Positions 57,829 to 64,000 of a stretch of 64,000 nucleotides of DNA are shown one piece after another. Under the pieces are notes generated by a model that worked only from the letters and a program-made list of their open reading frames with translations, made no database searches and was not told where the DNA came from. Source of the DNA: Candidatus Yanofskybacteria bacterium RIFCSPHIGHO2_01_FULL_41_26 (lineage in GTDB: Bacteria > Patescibacteria > Paceibacteria > 2-02-FULL-40-12 > GWA2-44-9); NCBI GenBank assembly GCA_001794055.1, contig MGJB01000001.1, forward strand, positions 1 to 64,000, written 5' to 3'. How positions within the stretch are numbered: the first letter of the stretch is position 1; the number at the start of each line of letters is the position of its first letter. Both the position numbers and the translations under genes were made by a program.

Positions 57829-57867
57829 CCTGTGGATAACCGACTTGCGAAGTCGGTTATCCACAGC
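57829..57867. repeat. second copy of the DnaA-box palindrome
   Basis: CCTGTGGATAACCGACTT-GCG-AAGTCGGTTATCCACAG. Same arms as 33951-33989; loop CGC is replaced by GCG and the last base differs. TTATCCACA at 57857-57865 and its inverse at 57831-57839. Confidence 0.9.
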
Positions 57868-57885
57868 TGGTTCGTTGACGTTGGC

Positions 57886-58350
57886 CTAGAGGGTCAGGCC
57901 GGGGCCGTGGAACTCCATCATCAGCGGGAGGTCCCGTCGGACGATGTCCAGCTTCGCCTTGGCGTCGATGAAGTGCTCTTCGGCTGTGGTGACCTCGACC
58001 ATGATGATCTCAATCATCGCTTTGATCATTGCTTTGGCCGCGTCGACTCCGAGGGTTTCGACCGCATCATGCGGTTCGACACCTTCGATGACCTCGAGCT
58101 TCTTCTTGAGGCCGTCGAGCGCCGCCTCGGCACTGGCGAGCTTGCTCTTGGCCTCGGCGAGCTCTTGCTCGTACCGTTCGTTGAGCGGGATGGCCCGCTC
58201 GTCGATGTTCAGGCCGATCAGGGCGCCGCCCTGACGGTGGAGGTGGCGGGTGTGGGAGCGCTTGTTGCTCCCCTCGCCGATCGTCACCGTGATCTGCTTG
58301 CCACCCTTGCTGTTCTCTCTGGTCGATGTGACCGTGTATTTCAGTGCCAT
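57886..58350 (-). CDS. GC-rich coiled-coil protein, unknown function
   Basis: 154 aa, soluble. A basic beta-like N-terminal part (KGGKQITVTIGEGSNKRSHTRHLHRQGG) is followed by a long coiled coil (LNERYEQELAEAKSKLASAEAALDGLKKKLEVIEG) and a helical end. GC-rich codon use, strongly unlike greA and lysS on either side. AAGGAG 9 nt upstream, leader hairpin CCCCGC-TAAA-CGCGGGG just before it, extended-consensus promoter and a private terminator. Could be of phage origin. Confidence 0.7.
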   Translation of the reverse strand: MALKYTVTSTRENSKGGKQITVTIGEGSNKRSHTRHLHRQGGALIGLNIDERAIPLNERYEQELAEAKSKLASAEAALDGLKKKLEVIEGVEPHDAVETLGVDAAKAMIKAMIEIIMVEVTTAEEHFIDAKAKLDIVRRDLPLMMEFHGPGLTL

Positions 58351-58423
58351 GTGGCTGTCTCCTTCGTCCCCCGCGTTTAGCGGGGTTTACGGACTGACCG
58401 GATTGTCAGTGAACGTAATTTAC

Positions 58424-58453
58424 ATTATAGCATACTTTTGACCACTTTGTCAA
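58424..58453 (-). promoter_or_regulatory. promoter TTGACA-N18-TATAAT with extended -10
   Basis: Minus strand; both hexamers exact, TGC extension before TATAAT. Drives 57886-58350. Confidence 0.85.
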
Positions 58454-58485
58454 CCCAAATAAAAATCGGCCTTTTGTGCCAATTT

Positions 58486-58511
58486 CAACGATTCACACCT
58501 GTGAGCCGTTG
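58486..58511. repeat. palindrome CAACGATTCACA / TGTGAGCCGTTG
   Basis: Second copy of the palindrome at 32590-32615, with the same flanks TTT and ATTTT/ATTAT. Confidence 0.75.
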
Positions 58512-58570
58512 ATTTTATTATTTAGTTTGAACATATATTTCCAATCACCATTTAATATCGACTCAACTAG

Positions 58571-58687
58571 CGGAGGGAGACACCTTTATCCCAAAGAAGA
58601 ACGTTCGGAGGCTACCCCGGGCCGAGATAGAGCAAAAATTCAGTAGAATTTTATGCGGTCTTCGTGGGATGAAGGCGTCTCCCTCCG
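58571..58687 (+). repeat. structured repeat family A, copy A5
   Basis: 23-nt arms 58571-58593 and 58665-58687 pair with two differences. The core CAAAGAAGAACGTTCGGAGG...GCTACCCCGGGCCGAGATAG matches A2; the inner hairpin reads AAAATTCAGTAGAATTTT where A2 has AAAACCCAGCAGGGTTTT, a fully compensated stem change. Confidence 0.92.
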
Positions 58688-58754
58688 TATGCGTGGAGGT
58701 TGTGTCAACTATTCAGAAAGTGGATTTTTTATTTATTTTTGCTATCATTTATCT

Positions 58755-60209
58755 ATGGCTTTAGATGAAATACGTAGTATAAAAATTAAAAAAGTTGAAG
58801 AATTAAGGAAGTCCGGTATTGATCCCTATCCGGCTATTTCAAGCCGGACTAATTATATTAAAGAAGCTATTGAGAATTACGATGAATGGAAGGAGCGAAA
58901 AGAAATTACTTTAGCCGGAAGAATAATGGCAAGGCGCGAACATGGAGGTTCTGTTTTTTTTGATATCAATGATGGCTCTGGAAAAATCCAGTGTTTCATA
59001 AAAGAAGATGTTGTCGGCAGTGATAAATTTAAACAATTCAGTGAGCTTATAGATATTGGGGACTTTATTGAGGCAAAAGGAACTTTGTTTAAAACAAAAC
59101 AGGAAGAAAAAACCCTACTCACTACTCACTACTTACTACTCACTAAGGCTCTCCTGCCTTTGCCGGAAAAATGGCATGGTTTACAGGATGTTGAAGAAAG
59201 ACTAAGAAAAAGATATCTGGATTTTATTTTTAATCCCGAATTAAGAGAAGTTGTTGAAAAGAAAGCTTTATTTTGGAATGCGGTCAGAGAGTTTCATGTT
59301 GAAAGAGGTTTTTTAGAAGTTGAAACCCCGGTTTTAGAAACTACTGTAGGTGGAGCAGACGCGACGCCTTTTAAGACTCATCACAACGCATTGGATATTG
59401 ATGTGTACCTACGTATTTCAGCAGGCGAGCTTTGGCAAAAAAGACTAATGGTTGCCGGTTTTAATAAAACTTTTGAAATAGGAAGAATTTTTCGCAACGA
59501 GGGCATGTCTACTGAGCATTTGCAGGACTATACTCAATGCGAAGCTTACTGGGCCTATGCAAACTATAAAGATATGTATAAATTTTTGCAGGACTGTTAT
59601 CGTTACGCTGCTGAAAAAACATTTGGAACACTTAAGTTTAAAATAAACAATTTTAACATTGATCTTGGAAGCCAATGGCCTCTAATTGATTACTCAGAAG
59701 AAGTTAAAAAACAAACAGGAATTAATATTTGGGAAGCGAGTGATAAGGAAATAAAGAAGAAATTGGAAGAACTTAAGGTTGAATATAATAAAGCTGAAAA
59801 TAGGGCACGTTTAATTGATTCTCTGTGGAAGTATTGCCGGAAAAATATCGGCGGGCCGGCCATTTTGATTAATGAGCCCAAAATAGTTTCACCTTTATCA
59901 AAAACAACTCCGGAAAATCCAAACACCACAGAACGCTTTCATTTTATTATTGCCGGTTCAGAAGTAGGTCAAGGATATAGCGAACTTAATGACCCGATAG
60001 ATCAAAGAGAACGCTTTGAAACTCAAGAAAAAATGAGAGAAGCAGGAGATGCAGAAGCTCAGCCTATGGACAAGGACTTTGTTGAGGCGTTGGAATACGG
60101 CATGCCTCCTACAGCCGGCCACGGTTTTAGCGAGAGATTGTTCAGTTTCTTGATGGGCAAGCCAATCAGAGAAACTCAAATTTTCCCCTTAATGAAACCT
60201 AGGGACTAA
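58755..60209 (+). CDS. lysS: lysine--tRNA ligase, class II
   Basis: 484 aa from the ATG at 58755; the longer frame from 58653 would start inside element A5 and is rejected. TATCAT 6 nt upstream (leaderless type). OB anticodon domain with GRIMARREHGGSVFFDINDGSGKIQ, motif 2 FEIGRIFRNEGMSTEHLQDYTQCE, motif 3 near EYGMPPTAGHGFSERL. The loop TLLTTHYLLLTKALLP is encoded by a tandem ACTACTC-type repeat (59117-59145) that replaces normal sequence without changing length. Confidence 0.95.
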   Translation: MALDEIRSIKIKKVEELRKSGIDPYPAISSRTNYIKEAIENYDEWKERKEITLAGRIMARREHGGSVFFDINDGSGKIQCFIKEDVVGSDKFKQFSELIDIGDFIEAKGTLFKTKQEEKTLLTTHYLLLTKALLPLPEKWHGLQDVEERLRKRYLDFIFNPELREVVEKKALFWNAVREFHVERGFLEVETPVLETTVGGADATPFKTHHNALDIDVYLRISAGELWQKRLMVAGFNKTFEIGRIFRNEGMSTEHLQDYTQCEAYWAYANYKDMYKFLQDCYRYAAEKTFGTLKFKINNFNIDLGSQWPLIDYSEEVKKQTGINIWEASDKEIKKKLEELKVEYNKAENRARLIDSLWKYCRKNIGGPAILINEPKIVSPLSKTTPENPNTTERFHFIIAGSEVGQGYSELNDPIDQRERFETQEKMREAGDAEAQPMDKDFVEALEYGMPPTAGHGFSERLFSFLMGKPIRETQIFPLMKPRD

Positions 60210-60211
60210 AC

Positions 60212-61498
60212 ATGTTAGACATAAAATTTATCAGAAATAATATAGACAAAATCAGGGAAGCCATCAAAAACAAGAAGGCCAATTTGGACTTGGACAAACT
60301 ATTGGCTGCCGATGAGAGGCGCCGGCACTTGCTGAGTGAGTCAGAGATTTTGAAAGCGGAACAGAACAAACGTTCCAAGGGGCCACAATCACCGGTTGAC
60401 TTGGAAGAGTTAAAAGCTTTAAAAGAAAAAATCAAATTGATAGAAAATGAATTGAAATCTGTTGAGGAAGAATATGAACGATTGATGATGGTAGTTCCGA
60501 ATATACCCACTGACGATACGCCGATAGGAAAAGATGAATCTGCGAATAAGGTTTTAAGAAAATGGGGAAAGGTAAGAAAATTTGATTTTAAACCGAAGGA
60601 GCATTGGGAGATTGGTGAGGCATTGGACTTGATCGATAACGAAAGAGCATCAAAAGTTTCAGGAGCAAGATTTACCTATTTAAAAAGAGGATTGGCTTTA
60701 ATGCAATTTACTTTAATTCAATATGCCATGTCTGTCTTTGTGGATGAGAAGCTTATCAAAAAAATAATTAAAAATAATAACTTAGATTTAAAAACTAATC
60801 CATTTATACCTGTTATACCACCGGTATTAATAAGACCTGATTCTATGCAGAAAATGGCTCGTTTGGAACCGAAAGAAGAAAGATATTATATGCCGGCTGA
60901 TGATATATATCTTGTTGGCAGTGCTGAACATACTCTTGGAGCTATGCATATGGATGAAACATTTAACGAGAAAGATTTGCCCATTAGATATATCGGCTAC
61001 TCTACTGCTTTCAGAAGAGAAGCCGGTTCTTACGGCAAAGACATGAAAGGCATACTAAGAGTTCACCAGTTTGATAAGTTAGAAATGGAATCATTTTGTT
61101 TGCCGGAAGATTCAATTAAAGAACAGGATTTATTTGTGGGCATGCAGGAATACTTAGTTCAGTCGCTGAATATACCTTATCAGGTGGTGGCGATATGCAC
61201 TGGAGACATGGGTGGACCCGATGCCAGACAGATAGATTTGGAAATGTGGATGCCCGGTCAGGATAGATACAGAGAGACGCATACAGCTGATTTAATGACG
61301 GATTATCAAGCGAGGCGACTTGGAACTAAAGTAAAAAGAGCCGGAGGTTCGGAGTTTGTGCATATGAATGATGCCACCGCTTTAGCTATTGGCAGAACCC
61401 TTATTGCCATTATGGAAAACTATCAAACTAAAAAAGGAACCATTGAAGTTCCCAAGGTTCTTCGCAAGTTTATGGGCGGAATTAAAGAGATAAAATAG
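60212..61498 (+). CDS. serS: serine--tRNA ligase
   Basis: 428 aa. N-terminal tRNA-binding coiled coil (DIKFIRNNIDKIREAIKNKKANLD...SVEEEYERLMMVVPNIP), then class II core with IPPVLIRPDSM, motif 2 FRREAGSYGKDMKGILRVHQFDKLE and motif 3 MNDATALAIGRTLIAI. Two nt after lysS, so probably one transcript. Confidence 0.96.
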   Translation: MLDIKFIRNNIDKIREAIKNKKANLDLDKLLAADERRRHLLSESEILKAEQNKRSKGPQSPVDLEELKALKEKIKLIENELKSVEEEYERLMMVVPNIPTDDTPIGKDESANKVLRKWGKVRKFDFKPKEHWEIGEALDLIDNERASKVSGARFTYLKRGLALMQFTLIQYAMSVFVDEKLIKKIIKNNNLDLKTNPFIPVIPPVLIRPDSMQKMARLEPKEERYYMPADDIYLVGSAEHTLGAMHMDETFNEKDLPIRYIGYSTAFRREAGSYGKDMKGILRVHQFDKLEMESFCLPEDSIKEQDLFVGMQEYLVQSLNIPYQVVAICTGDMGGPDARQIDLEMWMPGQDRYRETHTADLMTDYQARRLGTKVKRAGGSEFVHMNDATALAIGRTLIAIMENYQTKKGTIEVPKVLRKFMGGIKEIK

Positions 61499-61520
61499 AT
61501 ACTTATCACCTAAGTTACAG

Positions 61521-61549
61521 TTGCTTTTTAGGAGGTTTTGTGGTATTAT
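61521..61549 (+). promoter_or_regulatory. promoter TTGCTT-N17-TATTAT
   Basis: Between serS and the small gene at 61590; leader of about 35 nt is pyrimidine-rich without a ribosome site. Confidence 0.55.
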
Positions 61550-61589
61550 ATAGATACTCCGTTCCTTTCCATTCCTTTTCTTTCATTTC

Positions 61590-61931
61590 ATGCAGAAAAA
61601 TATAGCAGATTGGTCGGATCACGAAGCAAATGATCAATACAAGAAAAACTATATTATGGGTTTGTGGAAATTTAGCGACAAAGTTTCTTTAGAGCAATTG
61701 GTGGAAGTTGCTAAAAAGGCCATAGAAAACCCAAAGTATCTTCAGGTATATATTAGGCAATGTTCAAAAGATCAGTATGGCATAGGATTTACCTATGACA
61801 ATTCTGATAAGGTACCGGCAGCCGGTCAGAATAAAGAATACATGGATCCGGTTATGGATGCATTAAAAAGACAGTTCGGGAACGATCTGGTTGGGTGGGA
61901 TATTTCTTCACCTGTCTGGATTATTAAATAA
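61590..61931 (+). CDS. 113-aa soluble protein, unknown function
   Basis: Hydrophilic with alternating helices and strands (KVSLEQLVEVAKKAIENPKYLQVYIRQCSKDQYGIGFTYD, then DPVMDALKRQFGNDLVGWDISSPVWIIK). Ends in a conserved-looking WDISSPVWIIK. AT-rich codons like the conserved genes, so probably native rather than acquired. No family recognised. Confidence 0.6.
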   Translation: MQKNIADWSDHEANDQYKKNYIMGLWKFSDKVSLEQLVEVAKKAIENPKYLQVYIRQCSKDQYGIGFTYDNSDKVPAAGQNKEYMDPVMDALKRQFGNDLVGWDISSPVWIIK

Positions 61932-61968
61932 AATTAAACCTTAACTAAAGGGTTAAGGATACGGAATG

Positions 61969-61996
61969 CAGAAAACCGTCGAAAGGCGGTTTTCTG
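61969..61996 (+). terminator. hairpin CAGAAAACCGTC-GAAA-GGCGGTTTTCTG
   Basis: GNRA-type tetraloop; weak following T-tract (TTTGAGTTTTT). The stem is nearly the same as the rpsT terminator at 12773-12800. A second small hairpin CCTTAAC/GTTAAGG precedes it. Confidence 0.65.
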
Positions 61997-62024
61997 TTTG
62001 AGTTTTTATAGATATAATGTGTTT

Positions 62025-62813
62025 ATGAGGCCGGTTAATATAAAAAGTTTAAATCATAAAGATGAGGCGATGCGTCGGCATCGCCGGGCTTTTGTTTTGA
62101 AGATTGTTATAGTAGTGCTTGGGACGGTTGCCGTTGTGGCTGGAATAATTTATCTTTTGTTCTTTTCGAGGATGTTTGATGTCAGGGAGGTGAGTTTTAA
62201 CGGTTTAGATACTGTAAGTTCAGATGTGTTTCGGACAAAAATAGAAGGAAATTTGAGTCAAAATCTACTCTCATATTTGCCTCGAAGAAACAATCTCTTT
62301 TTTGTGGGGGTTGGTGATTTTGAAAAAGAATTTGCCTCGGAATACCCAGTTTTTAAATCGGTGAATGTCCAAAGGAAACTTCTTCATGGTTTGGTATTAA
62401 ATTTTTTGGAAAGAAAACCAGTTGGTGTGTGGTGTTTCAAAAATGATTGCTATTATTTTGATGAGGAGAAAGTTCTTTGGGGCCAGCCAGCCAAATCATC
62501 CGGCTTCATATTTCTGACAATAGAGGACGACAGACAAAACGAGAGCAAAAAAATAGATGGCGACTTTTTTAGGCCAATAATGGAAATTGCAAAAAAAATG
62601 CCCGGAGAAATAAAAAATATAGTAATACCAGCAGGCTCATTTAACGAATTTCGTGTTTATACTGCTGATTACTATATTGCTTTTACTACGGACTCTGATG
62701 TTCAAAATCAGCTAGCTACCTTGAAGATATTCATGAATGACAAAAAGGGTGATCTTGATTTCCATCCACAATACATTGACTTAAGAATTGATGGGAGGGT
62801 TTATTATAAATGA
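62025..62813 (+). CDS. ftsQ: FtsQ/DivIB-like cell-division protein
   Basis: 262 aa from the ATG at 62025, with exact TATAAT 6 nt upstream. Basic cytoplasmic tail, one TM helix (VLKIVIVVLGTVAVVAGIIYLLFF), then a POTRA domain (MFDVREVSFNGLDTVSSDVFRTKIEGNL) and the beta domain. Recruits and regulates septal PBP/FtsW with FtsL/FtsB. Overlaps murB by 4 nt (ATGA), an order typical of dcw clusters. Confidence 0.82.
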   Translation: MRPVNIKSLNHKDEAMRRHRRAFVLKIVIVVLGTVAVVAGIIYLLFFSRMFDVREVSFNGLDTVSSDVFRTKIEGNLSQNLLSYLPRRNNLFFVGVGDFEKEFASEYPVFKSVNVQRKLLHGLVLNFLERKPVGVWCFKNDCYYFDEEKVLWGQPAKSSGFIFLTIEDDRQNESKKIDGDFFRPIMEIAKKMPGEIKNIVIPAGSFNEFRVYTADYYIAFTTDSDVQNQLATLKIFMNDKKGDLDFHPQYIDLRIDGRVYYK

Positions 62814-63817
62814 TTATTAAGGAAAATGTGATTTTGGCGCCGTATACGACTTTTAAAATTGGTGGGCCGGCGAGATATTTTTGCGAGGTCGGGAATATTA
62901 TTGAATTTCGCGAAGCGTTAAAATTTTCAAAAGAAAACAATCTGCGGTTCTTCATCTTAGGCGGAGGAAGCAATATTTTATTTTCTGGCAAAGGGTTTAG
63001 CGGGTTGGTTATAAAAATGGAGATTAAAGGGTTGAAATTCAAAGATGATAAAGATTATTCAATCTTGATTGCCGGAGCTGGGGAAAGTTGGGATGATGTG
63101 GTTGAAAAAGCGGTTGAAAGAAATTTGGGCGGTATAGAAAATTTGTCGTTGATACCTGGCACGGCCGGGGGCGCAGTTTGTCAGAACATCGGCGCTTATG
63201 GTGTGGAGTTAAAAGATGTCTTGTTGGGTGTTGAAGTATTTGATGCAAAGTCTGGAGGAATTAAGACTTTTTTTAACAAAGATTGTCATTTTGGGTATAG
63301 AGATAGTGTTTTTAAAAACCGCGATGATTTAGTTATTTTGAAAGTGGATCTTAAACTATTGAAAAATCTTGAACCAAATATTAAATATCCAGACCTTGTT
63401 AAATTTTTTGAAAATGTTACCCCGTCGATAGTTGGTGTTAGACAGGCGGTTATTAATATTAGAAAGAAAAAATTGCCCTACCCATCTGAAGTCGGAAATG
63501 CGGGTTCGTTTTTTAAAAATCCAATTATAGAAATGTCCGGTTATCAATTTCTAATTTCTAAACACTCTGATTTAAAAGGGTACGATATGGGTAGTGGTTG
63601 GGTAAAACTTTTAGCCGGACAGCTTATAGAAAAATGTGGTTGGAAAGGGAAACAACTGGGAAATGTTGGAGTGTCCGATAAGCACTCCCTAGTTTTGGTT
63701 AATTACGGAAATGGAACAGCGGAAGAAGTAATCCATTTTTCGGAGGAGATTAAAAGATCGGTAAAAGATAGATTTGGAATAGAGTTAGAGCCGGAGGTGG
63801 AGGTTGTTGACAATTGA
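62810..63817 (+). CDS. murB: UDP-N-acetylenolpyruvoylglucosamine reductase
   Basis: 335 aa. FAD-binding TTFKIGGPARYF and LGGGSNILFSGKGFSGLVIKM near the N-terminus, GIENLSLIPGTAGGAVCQNIGAYG with the flavin site, the YRDSVFK segment and catalytic-serine region GNAGSFFKNPI, and LAGQLIEKCGWKGKQLG. Type I MurB. Reduces UDP-GlcNAc-enolpyruvate to UDP-MurNAc with NADPH. A strong promoter overlaps its last codons. Confidence 0.95.
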   Translation: MIIKENVILAPYTTFKIGGPARYFCEVGNIIEFREALKFSKENNLRFFILGGGSNILFSGKGFSGLVIKMEIKGLKFKDDKDYSILIAGAGESWDDVVEKAVERNLGGIENLSLIPGTAGGAVCQNIGAYGVELKDVLLGVEVFDAKSGGIKTFFNKDCHFGYRDSVFKNRDDLVILKVDLKLLKNLEPNIKYPDLVKFFENVTPSIVGVRQAVINIRKKKLPYPSEVGNAGSFFKNPIIEMSGYQFLISKHSDLKGYDMGSGWVKLLAGQLIEKCGWKGKQLGNVGVSDKHSLVLVNYGNGTAEEVIHFSEEIKRSVKDRFGIELEPEVEVVDN

Positions 63818-63835
63818 GTTTCAATTTGCTATAAT
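63807..63835 (+). promoter_or_regulatory. perfect consensus extended promoter TTGACA-N17-TATAAT
   Basis: Both hexamers exact with TGC before TATAAT; one of the strongest promoters in the window, with no gene in the following 165 nt. Confidence 0.9.
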
Positions 63836-64000
63836 GGATAGACAATAAGTTCTTTACATATCGGGTCCTTAACTGGGCTCGAAAAAAGCCAGCAAATACC
63901 TCGAAATCTAGGCATTCAAGTAAGATATATTTGGCCTTAAAGGATGTAAACATTTGTGGAGTATTAATTTAAGTAGTTCTCAAGTTGTTAGTAATTTGCT
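63836..64000 (+). other. gene-less leader, possibly of a stable-RNA operon
   Basis: No reading frame with a credible start. GTTCTTTACATA at 63850-63861 resembles the boxA antitermination element of rRNA leaders, and GGGCTCGAAAAAAGCC is a small hairpin. The window ends before any mature RNA sequence can be recognised; a long 5' UTR of a protein gene is the alternative. Confidence 0.35.

Noticed and set aside
57780..57839. ATG frame after element A4 reading MKNRPRCGAFWRLFSF...
   Set aside because: It runs straight through the bidirectional terminator and into the DnaA-box palindrome, with no ribosome site; most likely chance.
12375..58687. Integron cassette array with attC sites
   Set aside because: The elements are palindromic and sit beside small genes, but there is no integrase, no GTTRRRY/RYYYAAC pairs at the ends, and the small genes have their own promoters and face both strands.
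58653..58754. N-terminal extension of LysRS by 34 residues
   Set aside because: The extension would be translated from the arm of element A5, and the -10 hexamer lies at 58743, so the mRNA cannot include it.
1..64000. CRISPR array
   Set aside because: No regularly spaced direct repeats with unique spacers were seen; all repeats are inverted or dispersed, and no cas gene is present.

Overview
The window reads as a chromosomal segment of a Patescibacteria/CPR bacterium, most like the Parcubacteria. This is inferred from gene content and style, not from a marker phylogeny. Supporting signs are an AT-rich background, stripped-down informational enzymes (AspRS without its GAD insertion, ProRS without its editing insertion, a family 4 uracil-DNA glycosylase without Fe-S cysteines), many tiny orphan membrane or coiled-coil proteins, and peptidoglycan genes scattered among intergenic palindromes. 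|| Conserved chromosome. Housekeeping genes run mostly on the + strand. Cell wall and shape: dacA-mraY (6276-8293), rodA (10994), a FemAB-like ligase and murE (16092-18382), an O-antigen-ligase-like protein (33750), murG (46268), mreB-mreC-mreD-mrdA (53004-57144), ftsQ-murB (62025-63817). Translation and transcription: tRNA-Lys, aspS, rpsT, frr, proS, lysS, serS, greA. DNA repair and replication: uvrB, ruvA, polX, a UDG, a delta-prime-like clamp-loader subunit. Proteolysis and membrane: lon, a presenilin-type intramembrane protease, a site-2 protease (rseP), a subtilase, DedA, MgtC, an amino-acid permease, an ABC exporter. Many of these genes lack a Shine-Dalgarno sequence and instead carry a -10 hexamer about 6-8 nt before the start codon, which predicts leaderless mRNAs. 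|| Accessory layer. Between the housekeeping genes sit about 20 small genes of a different style. They are often richer in GC, have a strong AAGGAG-type ribosome site, frequently a near-consensus TTGACA-N17-TATAAT promoter and a private hairpin terminator, and encode lipoproteins, 1-4 TM proteins, Zn-ribbon or Cys-rich proteins and basic micro-proteins. Three of them (23, 39 and 48 codons) are short enough for routine annotation to miss. One is cut by a decayed IS256/Mutator-like transposase gene (25172-26094). || Repeat layer. The most unusual content is a set of large structured intergenic elements of roughly 75-330 bp. At least five families recur in the window (A x5, B x4, C x2, D x2, E x3), plus several singletons. 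Within a family the core sequence is conserved, but the terminal arms are different in every copy while remaining complementary to each other. Some copies also carry a swappable palindrome at the hairpin apex. Shorter palindromes occur both between genes and inside reading frames (WaaL-like, PolX, DUF167, FemX-like, probably PBP2 and DacA). One of these contains two inverted, perfect DnaA-box matches. The window ends at a perfect-consensus promoter followed by a gene-less leader that may belong to a stable-RNA operon beyond the edge.
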